Part shown: positions 1-8,285 of the stretch, in pieces
Numbering within the stretch: the first letter of the stretch is position 1
Layout: each line of letters starts with the position of its first letter
Assembly (NCBI GenBank): GCA_002309035.1
Contig: DBWT01000040.1
Location: forward strand, 2,203-39,741
Length of the DNA stretch: 37,539 nt
Direction: 5' to 3'
Source: Caryophanales bacterium UBA1231
GTDB lineage: Bacteria; Bacillota_I; Bacilli_A; ML615J-28; CAG-313
The notes under the pieces: model-generated
Seen by the model: the letters and a program-made list of their open reading frames with translations, nothing else
The model's database searches: none
What the model was told of the DNA's origin: nothing
Position numbers and translations under genes: made by a program

Positions 1-41
1 GCGTGAAAGGCATGTGAGTTAAACCACTTCTCCAATCGACC
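1..41 (-). tRNA. tRNA-Glu (TTC), 3' part cut off by window edge
   Basis: Read on the minus strand from 41, the sequence starts with acceptor strand GGTCGAT and continues with a D arm (GGAG...CTC) and an anticodon arm whose loop CTTTCAC carries anticodon TTC. This resembles Bacillus tRNA-Glu, where the same loop occurs. The T arm and 3' acceptor lie outside the window. It follows tRNA-Ser after five bases, so both are probably one transcript. Confidence 0.85.
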
Positions 42-46
42 ACAAA

Positions 47-137
47 TGGCGGAGCAGAAGGGATTTGAACCCTTGCGCCAGTTTCCCAGCCTATGCCCTT
101 AGCAGGGGCACCTCTTCGGCCTCTTGAGTACTGCTCC
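47..137 (-). tRNA. tRNA-Ser (GCT), class II with long variable arm
   Basis: The minus-strand transcript folds as a class II tRNA. The acceptor stem is GGAGCAG (137-131) with CTGCTCC (57-51), followed by discriminator G and an encoded CCA (49-47). The anticodon stem TGCCC/GGGCA has loop CTGCTAA, giving anticodon GCT (plus positions 101-103). A long variable arm and T stem AAGGG/CCCTT with loop TTCAAAT complete it. It reads AGC and AGT serine codons. Confidence 0.97.
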
Positions 138-148
138 ATTGCTTAATT

Positions 149-177
149 ATTTTACTACAAATCGCATTATTTGTCAA
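149..177 (-). promoter_or_regulatory. sigma-A promoter of the tRNA-Ser/Glu unit
   Basis: On the minus strand a perfect -35 TTGACA (177-172) is followed after exactly 17 bases by -10 TAAAAT (154-149). Transcription would begin a few bases before the tRNA-Ser 5' end at 137. A full consensus -35 is unusual in this window, where most promoters are extended -10 types, and suits a stable RNA gene. Confidence 0.85.
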
Positions 178-203
178 ATAAAATAATATTTGATTAGTAT
201 ATA

Positions 204-234
204 AAAATAGGCGATTAATTATTCGCCTATTTTT
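204..234 (-). terminator. intrinsic terminator of the uvrA-whiA operon
   Basis: The minus-strand hairpin has stem ATAGGCGA/TCGCCTAT (with flanking A-T pairs) and loop ATAATTAA, followed by a T-tract toward 200. It overlaps the last codons and TAG stop of the 227-685 gene, so it closes the long minus-strand operon. Confidence 0.85.
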
Positions 235-685
235 CCATTGCTTCAACTAATGCGTTACAAATTTTAGAAGAAGTATTATATTTAGTGCTTACTGTTCCAC
301 TTGAAACGATGAACATATATGGAAGGTTTTCAACACTTTCTACATCACTAACAATCGCTTTGACACTTTCTGCACTTTCTTTTGTATAATCAATAACATA
401 AAGAGAATTTAATGATTCATTCTTCTTTTGTGCTTGATAGTATTCAATTAATACAGATTTAATATTCTCATTGTCTGTATCGTTTGGATCATAAATTAGT
501 ACATAATATTTGCTGTCTTTCTCTTTTGTTAGACATTGAGAGATTGTTGTGTCTGGAAGTTGTGATATTTTTTTAACACCAAATGGGTTAAATATTTCAA
601 TTAAAACAACTGCTGTTAATGCAAGAAGAATTACAGCAAGTGAAATAATAAAAATAGTATTAATTAATTTTTCATTTTTATTCAT
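227..685 (-). CDS. membrane-anchored thioredoxin-fold-like protein without CxxC
   Basis: A 152-residue protein with an N-terminal membrane helix (about residues 10-32) and an extracellular domain. The stretch YYVLIYDPND followed by a helix and a NSLYVIDYT strand resembles the start of a thioredoxin fold and matches the layout of its neighbour at 696-1160 (YYVFIYMNTCDIC). The redox CxxC is absent here: Asp, Pro and Asn occupy that place. The later loop has ENLPYMFIV, recalling the cis-Pro strand. Ribosome binding site GAGGTAA precedes the ATG. It is the last gene of the operon, 10 bases after its paralogue. I infer a non-catalytic paralogue; family assignment rests on pattern only. Confidence 0.6.
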   Translation of the reverse strand: MNKNEKLINTIFIISLAVILLALTAVVLIEIFNPFGVKKISQLPDTTISQCLTKEKDSKYYVLIYDPNDTDNENIKSVLIEYYQAQKKNESLNSLYVIDYTKESAESVKAIVSDVESVENLPYMFIVSSGTVSTKYNTSSKICNALVEAMEK

Positions 686-695
686 TGTAATTACC

Positions 696-1160
696 TCATT
701 TTGATAGTTCTTCTAATATTGATGATTTAGTATCAAAAACATTTATGATTCTATTGCTTCTTACCTTTAACATAACTGGTGATGTACATACTTTAACATC
801 TTGATAATTTGTTGAACCGATAAGTGATGAATAATCATCTTCACCTTCAGCACATTTCTTTGTAAGTCCATCATAGTTTTCTTTTTCACTTCGATTGATT
901 ACATATAGATTAGGTTTGTTTTTATCTTTTCTTGCTGCTTTGGCATAATCAAAGACATCTTCTTCAATCATATGACATATATCACAAGTGTTCATATAAA
1001 TAAAAACATAATATGTTCCATCTAGTGATAACATCTGTTCATATTTAACAGATTTAATTCTTTTGAATGATTTTTCACAACCAGTTACGAAAAATAAAAG
1101 TAAGATAACAATTAATAAATATATTGATTTATAAATAAAAGATTTATTTTTAATCATCAT
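696..1160 (-). CDS. lipoprotein with thioredoxin-like domain (CxxC)
   Basis: A 154-residue protein with a signal peptide ending in lipobox VTGC, so it should be lipidated by the Lgt encoded in the same operon. The mature part carries YYVFIYMNTCDICHMI, a strand followed by a CDIC motif where thioredoxins have CxxC, and TSPVMLKV as a possible cis-Pro strand. It is probably an extracytoplasmic thiol-disulfide protein. The start is taken at the ATG at 1160, behind AAGGTGA; an in-frame TTG three bases upstream is less likely. It lies about 50 bases downstream of whiA and next to a CxxC-less paralogue. The trxB-like gene in the same operon may be functionally linked, but that is inference. Confidence 0.7.
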   Translation of the reverse strand: MMIKNKSFIYKSIYLLIVILLLFFVTGCEKSFKRIKSVKYEQMLSLDGTYYVFIYMNTCDICHMIEEDVFDYAKAARKDKNKPNLYVINRSEKENYDGLTKKCAEGEDDYSSLIGSTNYQDVKVCTSPVMLKVRSNRIINVFDTKSSILEELSK

Positions 1161-1210
1161 CAATCACCTTATTTATTATATCATTTACTAATTTTTTTAG
1201 CAAATAAATA

Positions 1211-2146
1211 TTATTTCTTTGTTGACATTCTTTCATAATAATCCATGATTTCGCTCATACAGTGGCTAATGCCAGATTTTGATAAGTGTTTTCCTAAAAC
1301 TTTATCAGAGTACTCGCTTAGCTCTTGAAGAGTTGAGTCTGGATATGCTTCTCTTAAATGCATAGCGTCTTGTAGGCGTTGTGACATTTTTTTATTAAGC
1401 TCTGTGTCTTTTAAATATTTGATTGCTTTTAATTGATTTTGACAATATTCTAGTGAACGTTTATAGTTTGCGATATCACAATTCATTGCTCGATTAACTG
1501 AATTATTCATATCACGCATAATACGATAATCTTCAAATTGTAATACACCTGAATCAGCACCCATGAAACGAAGGGCATCACTAATATGTTCACTTCTTTT
1601 AATGTATAGTAAAAACTGATTTAATTTTGCAATCACAGAGCATTTAATATTGGCTTTTTGAAAAAAGGAAGATAGGATTTCTGCAACTTCTGATTGTTTA
1701 CAAAGGATTTCATAGTGATAGCTACTTTTACGTGGATCACTAATTGAACCTTTAGAAACAAAGCATCCAGCAGTAAAGGCTTTTTCACAAGCTGTATTTT
1801 GAAAGAATGGATCTGAAATGGTTATTGTATGAAATGGATAAAGTTTAAAATCATCAATTATTTGTTGAACATTATCTTGAATATTAATTATATATATTCT
1901 TCTTTTATTGATATTTGTTCGGTCTAAATAATATGTTTCTAAATTAATTTCATATTTCTTTTTAAAATATGGAACTAAGAAACGAATTAAGCTTGGCATG
2001 AAAGAACTAATTCTTAAAGACATTGCTGAATCTTTAAAGCTTATTTCAACATTACCTTGCATTACTCCCGCAACAAAAGCGTCAAGTTCTGCAGGTTTGA
2101 ATTCATTACCTAGTATTTCTTTTTTAACTTCGGTTGCGAAAGACAT
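1211..2146 (-). CDS. whiA: WhiA-family DNA-binding protein
   Basis: A 311-residue protein that matches WhiA along its length. It opens with SFATEVKKEIL, typical of WhiA, followed by the LAGLIDADG-homing-endonuclease-like region (FVAGVMQGNVE, later FTAGCFVSKGSISDP) and a C-terminal helix-turn-helix with LREAYPDSTLQELSEY and LGKHLSKSGISHCM. WhiA links chromosome segregation, cell division and metabolism in Firmicutes and Actinobacteria; the nuclease residues are not active. An AGGAGG site five bases before the ATG overlaps the trxB stop, so the genes are coupled. In Bacillus whiA sits with yvcJ/yvcK, neither of which is here. Confidence 0.95.
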   Translation of the reverse strand: MSFATEVKKEILGNEFKPAELDAFVAGVMQGNVEISFKDSAMSLRISSFMPSLIRFLVPYFKKKYEINLETYYLDRTNINKRRIYIINIQDNVQQIIDDFKLYPFHTITISDPFFQNTACEKAFTAGCFVSKGSISDPRKSSYHYEILCKQSEVAEILSSFFQKANIKCSVIAKLNQFLLYIKRSEHISDALRFMGADSGVLQFEDYRIMRDMNNSVNRAMNCDIANYKRSLEYCQNQLKAIKYLKDTELNKKMSQRLQDAMHLREAYPDSTLQELSEYSDKVLGKHLSKSGISHCMSEIMDYYERMSTKK

Positions 2147-2155
2147 ATAGACCTC

Positions 2156-3013
2156 CTATCTCAATAATTTAGCAGTAACATAAGCGCCATCGCCAACTGC
2201 TGTTGCAACTTGTTTAACGTCTTTGGTATTAACATCACCAATGGCGTATAAACCTTTTATTTTTGTTTCTAAATTAGCATCGACTTGTATTAAGTTATGT
2301 TCATCACAAATGTCTAAGTCATGAACAAATTTTGTTCCGGGAATGTAACCATTAAACAAGAAAGCAAAATCAACATTGATTTCTTTTTCTTCATTACCAT
2401 CTTTTAAAAGAACAGAATCAAGTTTAAATAATCCTTTAAATTTTATGATTTCTGTATCTTTTAAAACTTCGATATTTGGTTCTAATTCTAAATTGTTTAA
2501 ACTAGTAATCAAATATACTTTTTCCGCAAGCGTTGCTAAATAGTTAATTTCTTTAATTGCTTTTATGCCATTTGCGAGACACAATACTGTTTTACCCTTA
2601 ACAAGTGGTGCATCACACAAAGCACAATAGCTAATTCCCCTGCCAATGAATTTTTCTTCATCGGTATTTGGAAGTGGTTTGTTAACAAATCCACTCGCAA
2701 GAATGACGTTTGTTGATGTTAAAACATCTTGTTTTGTTTGAACAATGAATTGTTCTTCTTTTTTAACAGATACAACTTCATCTAAAATAAAATCTATTTT
2801 GGAAAAGTCTATCATGCTAAACATTGCTTCAGCAATATCTGCTCCACTACCTTTTAAACCAGCATAGTTTGTGATGTATGCTGCTTGAAGCATTCTACCA
2901 CCAGGTGCATTTCTTTCAACTAAGGCGATTTTCAAATTTGATCTTTGTAGATAGATGGCTGCTGACATTCCGGCAGGACCAGCACCAATAATTATGATAT
3001 CATAGTTTTTCAT
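2156..3013 (-). CDS. thioredoxin reductase-like flavoprotein lacking NADPH motifs
   Basis: A 285-residue protein, slightly short for TrxB (about 310). The FAD site is intact: IIGAGPAGMSAA at residues 9-19 and YAIGDVNTKDVKQVATAVGDGA near the C terminus. A redox pair C130-A-L-C133 replaces the usual CATC. The NADPH domain, however, lacks GGGDSA (here ANGIKA, residues 147-152) and the HRR motif (here TSLNNL, 170-175). Ferredoxin-dependent flavin thioredoxin reductases of clostridia are known to lose these same NADPH motifs, so the electron donor may not be NADPH. The gene overlaps the end of lgt-ppaX by 14 bases and is coupled to whiA. Membership of the family is sure; physiological donor and acceptor are not. 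Confidence 0.85.
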   Translation of the reverse strand: MKNYDIIIIGAGPAGMSAAIYLQRSNLKIALVERNAPGGRMLQAAYITNYAGLKGSGADIAEAMFSMIDFSKIDFILDEVVSVKKEEQFIVQTKQDVLTSTNVILASGFVNKPLPNTDEEKFIGRGISYCALCDAPLVKGKTVLCLANGIKAIKEINYLATLAEKVYLITSLNNLELEPNIEVLKDTEIIKFKGLFKLDSVLLKDGNEEKEINVDFAFLFNGYIPGTKFVHDLDICDEHNLIQVDANLETKIKGLYAIGDVNTKDVKQVATAVGDGAYVTAKLLR

Positions 3014-4778
3014 AATTATTCACCACATTGAGTAAATCACTTGGGAAGTCGATTATGTAATCAGCTTGGTTATTGATGAATTCTTCTCTTGTTGTCATGC
3101 ACCATAAAACACCAACAGATCTGATTTTAGGGAAGCCTTCTTTAGCGTTATTTACTGCTTGAATATCGTATTTAGAATCACCAACAATCAACGCTTTATC
3201 TAAGAAATGATCTTCGATTACTTGATAAATACCATTAGGAGCTGGTTTAACCTCGGTTAGTTTTTCAGCGCCATATATTTCATCGATTAAATCTTTGATG
3301 CCAGATACTTCTAAACCTTCTTCAATTGCAGATGTAATTTTATTAGATAAAATACAAATGATATATCCTTTTTCTTTTAAGACTTCTAGTGTTTCTTTAA
3401 TACCAGGATATGCTGAAACATAATCTTTTTGATACAATGTACATAATTCACGATAACGCTTTAAGACACCTTCAAGTTCATCTTCTGATACGTATTTTCT
3501 AAATGAATCATCCACAAGTGGACCAAAGAAAGCATGAATTTCATCCATTGTATATTTATAATCAGGAATCATTTCATCAAATACTTGAGCAGTAGCTTTT
3601 TCGATTAATTTGAAAGTATTTAGAATTGTTCCATCACAATCGAAAATAATAAGTTTTGGTGTTTGTTTTTCAATAAGATTATTTTGAACTTTCTTTTCTT
3701 TTGTCTTAGGACCATATCCTTCTTTCCAAAGAGTTCCACCTTCATATAAGAATTCCTTGCAGGAAACTAAATGGAATTTAAAGACTCTTCGTAAGATGAA
3801 GATTAAAACACCAACGATAACAAATGCGATTGAAGTTACAATTGCTGTTTTAAATGTATGACCAAATAATTCAAATGTTAGTGGGTCTTGTCTTAAAAGT
3901 TCGATAAAGAATCTAATAATACCATATCCCACTAAATACATTGAAATGCCATCACCAACATATAGTTTCTTAATGTGTTTTCTTAGAATAATATATGTTG
4001 TTGCACAAACAAGATTAGCACAGCCTTCATAGAAAAATGTTGGATGATAATATCCCACAATTGGAACATATTCGCTAATATACATATTATTAATAACAAA
4101 ATTTGGTACTAATAAATGTCTTAATGCTTCTCTTTGCGCAATCAATTGTGCATCAGTTAGTGGACCTTCAGTATAACCTAAAACTAATGGACCATATGCT
4201 TCTTGATTAAAGAAGTTACCCCATCTACCTACTACTTGTGCAAGCATGAAAACAGGTAGAACAATTTCCACTAATTCGATTAATTTCAAATGATAATGAA
4301 GGCAGAAGAAAAACAAAAAGATTAAAGCTCCATAAATACCACCATGAATAGCAAGACCACCTTCAGCTGGATTGATGATTTGAATCACTACTTTGAAAAA
4401 GTTTTGATCAAAATCAATAAAATCATGGTTAAAAATAACATAGTATATTCTAGCTCCTAAAACACCAGAAATAATACCGATTGTAACACCAGTTAATGTT
4501 GTGTCTAAATCGAGCTTTGTTGGTTTTAAAAAGCGTTGATAACCATAAACTGAAAGAAGCGATGCTCCTCCTACAACACATATAGCATACCATCTAATTT
4601 GAATATTTCCGATGGAAAAAAGTTCTTTACTTAATGCTTTAGGAACTGTATGTGTTGTGCCTTTATAATGATATGTTAATGAAAGAATAACATATACAAC
4701 AAAAAGAATCGCTAAAGCAATTAATATACTATATAATACTTTCTTTTTGGTTGGAAGTTGTTTAATTTTTTCTAACAT
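3000..4778 (-). CDS. lgt: Lgt prolipoprotein diacylglyceryl transferase fused to PpaX-like HAD phosphatase
   Basis: A single 592-residue reading frame. Residues about 45-345 are Lgt: multiple membrane helices, GGLAIHGGIYGAL, and the signature RWGNFFNQEAYG. Lgt transfers diacylglycerol from phosphatidylglycerol to the lipobox Cys. After a hydrophilic linker, residues 374-592 form a HAD hydrolase with all four motifs: FDCDGT (D380), LSNK, KPAPNG and GDSKYD. In Bacillus lgt is close to ppaX, the pyrophosphatase partner of HPr kinase, so the fusion probably joins those two genes. No Met or ribosome binding site is visible at the junction (about 3659), so it is a true fusion product. A good AGGAGG precedes the ATG. 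HprK, expected between uvrA and lgt, is absent from this window, so the phosphatase substrate is open. Confidence 0.93.
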   Translation of the reverse strand: MLEKIKQLPTKKKVLYSILIALAILFVVYVILSLTYHYKGTTHTVPKALSKELFSIGNIQIRWYAICVVGGASLLSVYGYQRFLKPTKLDLDTTLTGVTIGIISGVLGARIYYVIFNHDFIDFDQNFFKVVIQIINPAEGGLAIHGGIYGALIFLFFFCLHYHLKLIELVEIVLPVFMLAQVVGRWGNFFNQEAYGPLVLGYTEGPLTDAQLIAQREALRHLLVPNFVINNMYISEYVPIVGYYHPTFFYEGCANLVCATTYIILRKHIKKLYVGDGISMYLVGYGIIRFFIELLRQDPLTFELFGHTFKTAIVTSIAFVIVGVLIFILRRVFKFHLVSCKEFLYEGGTLWKEGYGPKTKEKKVQNNLIEKQTPKLIIFDCDGTILNTFKLIEKATAQVFDEMIPDYKYTMDEIHAFFGPLVDDSFRKYVSEDELEGVLKRYRELCTLYQKDYVSAYPGIKETLEVLKEKGYIICILSNKITSAIEEGLEVSGIKDLIDEIYGAEKLTEVKPAPNGIYQVIEDHFLDKALIVGDSKYDIQAVNNAKEGFPKIRSVGVLWCMTTREEFINNQADYIIDFPSDLLNVVNNYEKL

Positions 4779-4787
4779 AAAGACCTC

Positions 4788-5312
4788 CTATCTAAATTTA
4801 CGAATTGTTCTTAAAATTAAAGTCTTAGAAATACCAACAATTAGTGAAACAATAAATATACTATATATATGATTCAAACCTAAATTTGGCATGAAAAACG
4901 CTGGAACAATTATATATATCATTAACAAAACGCTAAGAATAATATTATTGAAAAGGAATACAATTCTTTTTCTAAATAAATATATAATAAGTGAACTAAC
5001 TAAATATAAAACACTAGGTATAGCAAGATAAATGAATAACCACAAATATGATGGATTATTGAAAACATTAAATAGATTAACAAAACCGAATAACGCTATA
5101 AAAATTAAAACTGTTTCAATTAGTGTTTTAATTATCCAAGCTTTAAAGAAGTTACCATTTGGCGCTTTTTTGATTTTGATATCTTTCATATCAATTTCTT
5201 CACCTGTAACATCTTCTAATTGTTTAATAAAATCTAATAATTCATCATCTTGTTTTTCTTTTTCTTCTTCGTTGTTTGGCTTCAAATCATCGTTATGATT
5301 CATGTTGCTCAC
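4788..5312 (-). CDS. small multi-pass membrane protein, family not recognised
   Basis: A 174-residue protein with a very acidic and lysine-rich N-terminal 40 residues (many E, D, K and N), then an amphipathic stretch, then four predicted membrane helices (roughly residues 60-82, 90-112, 118-140 and 145-165) and a basic tail RTIRKFR. It overlaps the end of uvrA by 20 bases and ends 10 bases before the lgt-phosphatase start, so it is embedded in the operon at the place where Bacillus has hprK. I do not recognise it; no catalytic motif is visible. Confidence 0.75.
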   Translation of the reverse strand: MSNMNHNDDLKPNNEEEKEKQDDELLDFIKQLEDVTGEEIDMKDIKIKKAPNGNFFKAWIIKTLIETVLIFIALFGFVNLFNVFNNPSYLWLFIYLAIPSVLYLVSSLIIYLFRKRIVFLFNNIILSVLLMIYIIVPAFFMPNLGLNHIYSIFIVSLIVGISKTLILRTIRKFR

Positions 5313-8136
5313 CTAAAACTTTCTTTAAAAATTGTCCTGTATATGACTTTTCACATTGTGCAACTTCTTCTGGAGTTCCCGTTGTCACAATTTCTCCACC
5401 TTTGTTTCCACCATCAGGACCTAAATCAATGATATAATCTGCTACTTTAATGACGTCTAAATTGTGTTCAATAACTAAGACGGTACCACCGCCATCGATT
5501 AAAGCATCTAAAACGTTGATAAGTTTTGAAATATCATGGGTGTGTAAACCAGTTGTTGGTTCATCAAGTATATATATACTACCTGGTGTAACTTTCTTGT
5601 ATAGTTCAGAAGCAAGTTTTACTCTTTGTGCTTCACCACCAGAAAGGGTAGTTGAAGATTGACCTAGCTTCAAGTAGCCTAAGCCTACTTGAACTAATGT
5701 TTCAAGACGTTGTTTAATGCCTGGAATACTATCAAAAAATTGATATGCATCTTCAATTGTCATATCTAAAACATCAGCAATCGTTTTGTCTTTATATTTT
5801 ACTTCCAATGTTTCACGATTGTATCTTTTACCATGACATTCAGAACATGTAATGAAAACATCAGGTAAGAAGTGCATTGCGATTCTAATAACACCATCAC
5901 CTTGACATGTTTCACATCTTCCACCTTTAACATTGAAAGAGAAACGTCCTTTGTTGTAACCACGAATCTTTGCTTCTTTTGTTTCAGCAAATAAATCCCT
6001 AATTAAATCAAAGACACCAGTATATGTTGCTGGATTTGATCTTGGTGTTCTTCCAATTGGTGATTGGTCAATAATAATACATTTATCTAAATTTTCAATA
6101 CCTAAAACATCATCAACAGCACCAGTTTGGATACGGCTATGATAAAGTTTCTTGGAAATAGTTTTCGCTAAAATATCATTTACTAATGTTGATTTACCAC
6201 TACCTGAAACACCTGTAACACAAATGAATTTATTAAGTGGTATATCGATATTGATATTCTTTAAGTTGTGTTCTTTTGCACCAATAACATTAATAAATTT
6301 ACCATTTCCTTCTCGACGATGTTTTGGAACAGGAATAAACTTTCTTTTGAAAAGATAATCACTTGTAATAGAATCCTTAAACTGTTCAAATTCTTCGGGT
6401 TTTCCTTGGGCAACTACTTCTCCACCATGAACACCTGCTCCAGGACCAATATCAACTAAATAATCAGATTGTTTCATTATCTCTTCATCATGCTCAACAA
6501 CAATTAATGTGTTACCTAAATCACGCATAACCTTTAATGCTTCAATTAATTTTTGATTATCTTTTTGATGTAAACCAATTGATGGTTCATCTAAAACATA
6601 TAAAACACCTGTTAAGTGTGAGCCAATTTGTGTGGCTAGACGAATTCTTTGTGCTTCACCACCAGAAAGTGTTGAGGCTCTTCTTGATAGTGTTAAATAT
6701 TCAAGACCAACAGTTTTTAAGAAAGAAAGTCTTTCTTTTATTTCTTTGAGAATTAATCTTGCAATTTTCTCTTCTGTTTCATTTAATTTAAGATTATTGA
6801 TGAAATCAAGGGCTTCAATAATGCTAAAATTAGTAAAATCATAGATGTTTACATCATTAATGTATACTGAAAGAATCATATCAGATAATCTTTTACCATG
6901 ACATTTAGGACATTCTTTTTCTGTTAAATATGATGCATAATAGTCTCTAGCAAAAGATGATTGTGTTTCTTCATAACGTCTTTCAATTAAATTAACTAAA
7001 CCTTCAATTGGTTTATTGCGTTTCATGATTGTGCCAGTCGTTGTATGGATTTCATATTTAATTGGTTCTTTTGAACCATGAAGAATAACATCTTTTTGTA
7101 AATCAGTTAAATCTTTATATGGTGTAAAAATATCAATACCATAGTAATCAAATAAACTTTTATATTGTTGCCATTCAATGTTTTCGGTAAAAACGATATT
7201 TTTTAAATATCTAATTGCTCCTTCAGCAATAGATAGTGAATCATTAGTCACTAGTAAATCTTCATCTAATGTTGAAATTGAACCAATACCTTTACATTCA
7301 GGACATGCTCCAAGTGGAGAATTGAATGAAAACATTGCTGGTTCAAGCTTTGGTACAGTGAAGTCACAATATGGGCATGAGTAATGTTCACTGAAAAGCA
7401 TCTTTTCATCATCTACTACTGCATATAGTTTTCCATTTGAATGTTCTGCAGCAATCTCAACAGCTTCATAAATACGACTTCTGTTTTCATCTTTAATTCT
7501 TAAACGATCAATTATTACATAAATATTGTGTTTTTTGTTTTTATCGAGATTTATTTCATCATCTAAATCATAGAATTCATCATCAATTTGAACTTTATTA
7601 TATCCATCTTTTCTTAACAAATCAAAGGTTTTTTCAAACGTTCCTTTTTGGTTTTCAGCAACAATTCCTAAAATAGTAAGCTTCGAATCTTGGGGATATT
7701 GAAATAAACGATTAACCATTTGTTCATATGTTTGTGAATATATTTCAATTCCATGTACTGGGCATTTCGGATGACCAATTCTTGCATATAAAAGTCTAAG
7801 ATAGTCATATATTTCAGTTACTGTTCCAACAGTTGAACGTGGATTCTTGCTTGTTGTCTTTTGGTCAATAGAAATAGCAGGTGATAATCCTTCTAAAACA
7901 TCGACATCTGGTTTATCCACATTATCTAAGAATTGTCTTGCATAAGCAGATAAACTTTCCACATATCTTCTTTGACCTTCGGCATAGATTGTATCGAAAG
8001 CAAGCGATGTTTTACCACTTCCCGATAAACCAGTCATAACAATAAGCTTGTTTTTAGGTAAAGTTAAATTAATGTTTTTGAGGTTGTTTTCTCTAGCCCC
8101 TTTGATGATGATTTTATCAAACACAATATTTTCCAT
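5293..8136 (-). CDS. uvrA: excinuclease ABC subunit A
   Basis: UvrA recognises DNA damage and loads UvrB in nucleotide excision repair. The 947-residue length is normal. Two ABC ATPase halves are visible: TGLSGSGKTSLAF (Walker A, N half), LSGGEAQRIRLA and VLDEPSIGLH, then VTGVSGSGKSTLV, LSGGEAQRVKLA and ILDEPTTGLH. Zinc sites include CPYC...CPEC and CETC...CSEC. I place the start at the ATG at 8136, which has GGAG six bases upstream; an ATG at 8148 lies only one or two bases after the predicted transcription start. It is the first gene of the long minus-strand operon. Confidence 0.98.
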   Translation of the reverse strand: MENIVFDKIIIKGARENNLKNINLTLPKNKLIVMTGLSGSGKTSLAFDTIYAEGQRRYVESLSAYARQFLDNVDKPDVDVLEGLSPAISIDQKTTSKNPRSTVGTVTEIYDYLRLLYARIGHPKCPVHGIEIYSQTYEQMVNRLFQYPQDSKLTILGIVAENQKGTFEKTFDLLRKDGYNKVQIDDEFYDLDDEINLDKNKKHNIYVIIDRLRIKDENRSRIYEAVEIAAEHSNGKLYAVVDDEKMLFSEHYSCPYCDFTVPKLEPAMFSFNSPLGACPECKGIGSISTLDEDLLVTNDSLSIAEGAIRYLKNIVFTENIEWQQYKSLFDYYGIDIFTPYKDLTDLQKDVILHGSKEPIKYEIHTTTGTIMKRNKPIEGLVNLIERRYEETQSSFARDYYASYLTEKECPKCHGKRLSDMILSVYINDVNIYDFTNFSIIEALDFINNLKLNETEEKIARLILKEIKERLSFLKTVGLEYLTLSRRASTLSGGEAQRIRLATQIGSHLTGVLYVLDEPSIGLHQKDNQKLIEALKVMRDLGNTLIVVEHDEEIMKQSDYLVDIGPGAGVHGGEVVAQGKPEEFEQFKDSITSDYLFKRKFIPVPKHRREGNGKFINVIGAKEHNLKNINIDIPLNKFICVTGVSGSGKSTLVNDILAKTISKKLYHSRIQTGAVDDVLGIENLDKCIIIDQSPIGRTPRSNPATYTGVFDLIRDLFAETKEAKIRGYNKGRFSFNVKGGRCETCQGDGVIRIAMHFLPDVFITCSECHGKRYNRETLEVKYKDKTIADVLDMTIEDAYQFFDSIPGIKQRLETLVQVGLGYLKLGQSSTTLSGGEAQRVKLASELYKKVTPGSIYILDEPTTGLHTHDISKLINVLDALIDGGGTVLVIEHNLDVIKVADYIIDLGPDGGNKGGEIVTTGTPEEVAQCEKSYTGQFLKKVLGEQHES

Positions 8137-8156
8137 GTTATACTCCATATCTCTTT

Positions 8157-8165
8157 ATTATAACA
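8157..8165 (-). promoter_or_regulatory. extended -10 promoter of the uvrA operon
   Basis: TGTTATAAT on the minus strand (8165-8157). Transcription would start near 8150, leaving a leader of about 14 bases to the uvrA start at 8136. No clear -35 is seen. It is divergent from the promoter at 8228-8256. Confidence 0.7.
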
Positions 8166-8227
8166 TAAATATTTACTTTATTTAATTAATAAGCGTATAT
8201 ATTTATTATATCAGTAATATGTTTGAT

Positions 8228-8256
8228 TTGTTTTATTGGACGAATTATGATATAAT
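8228..8256 (+). promoter_or_regulatory. promoter of the DedA-PlsC / yfcC unit
   Basis: TTGTTT (8228-8233), a 17-base spacer, and an extended -10 TGATATAAT ending at 8256. The downstream gene starts at 8286 after GAGGA. No operator-like dyad is seen between the two divergent promoters. Confidence 0.75.
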
Positions 8257-8285
8257 AGTTATGTTTTTATGAGGACGGTATATTT

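Noticed and set aside
5032..5298. Plus-strand open frame of 88 codons opposite the 4-TM protein and uvrA end.
   Set aside because: It is Ser/Phe-rich low-complexity translation typical of the reverse strand of AT-rich genes, with no start site signals.
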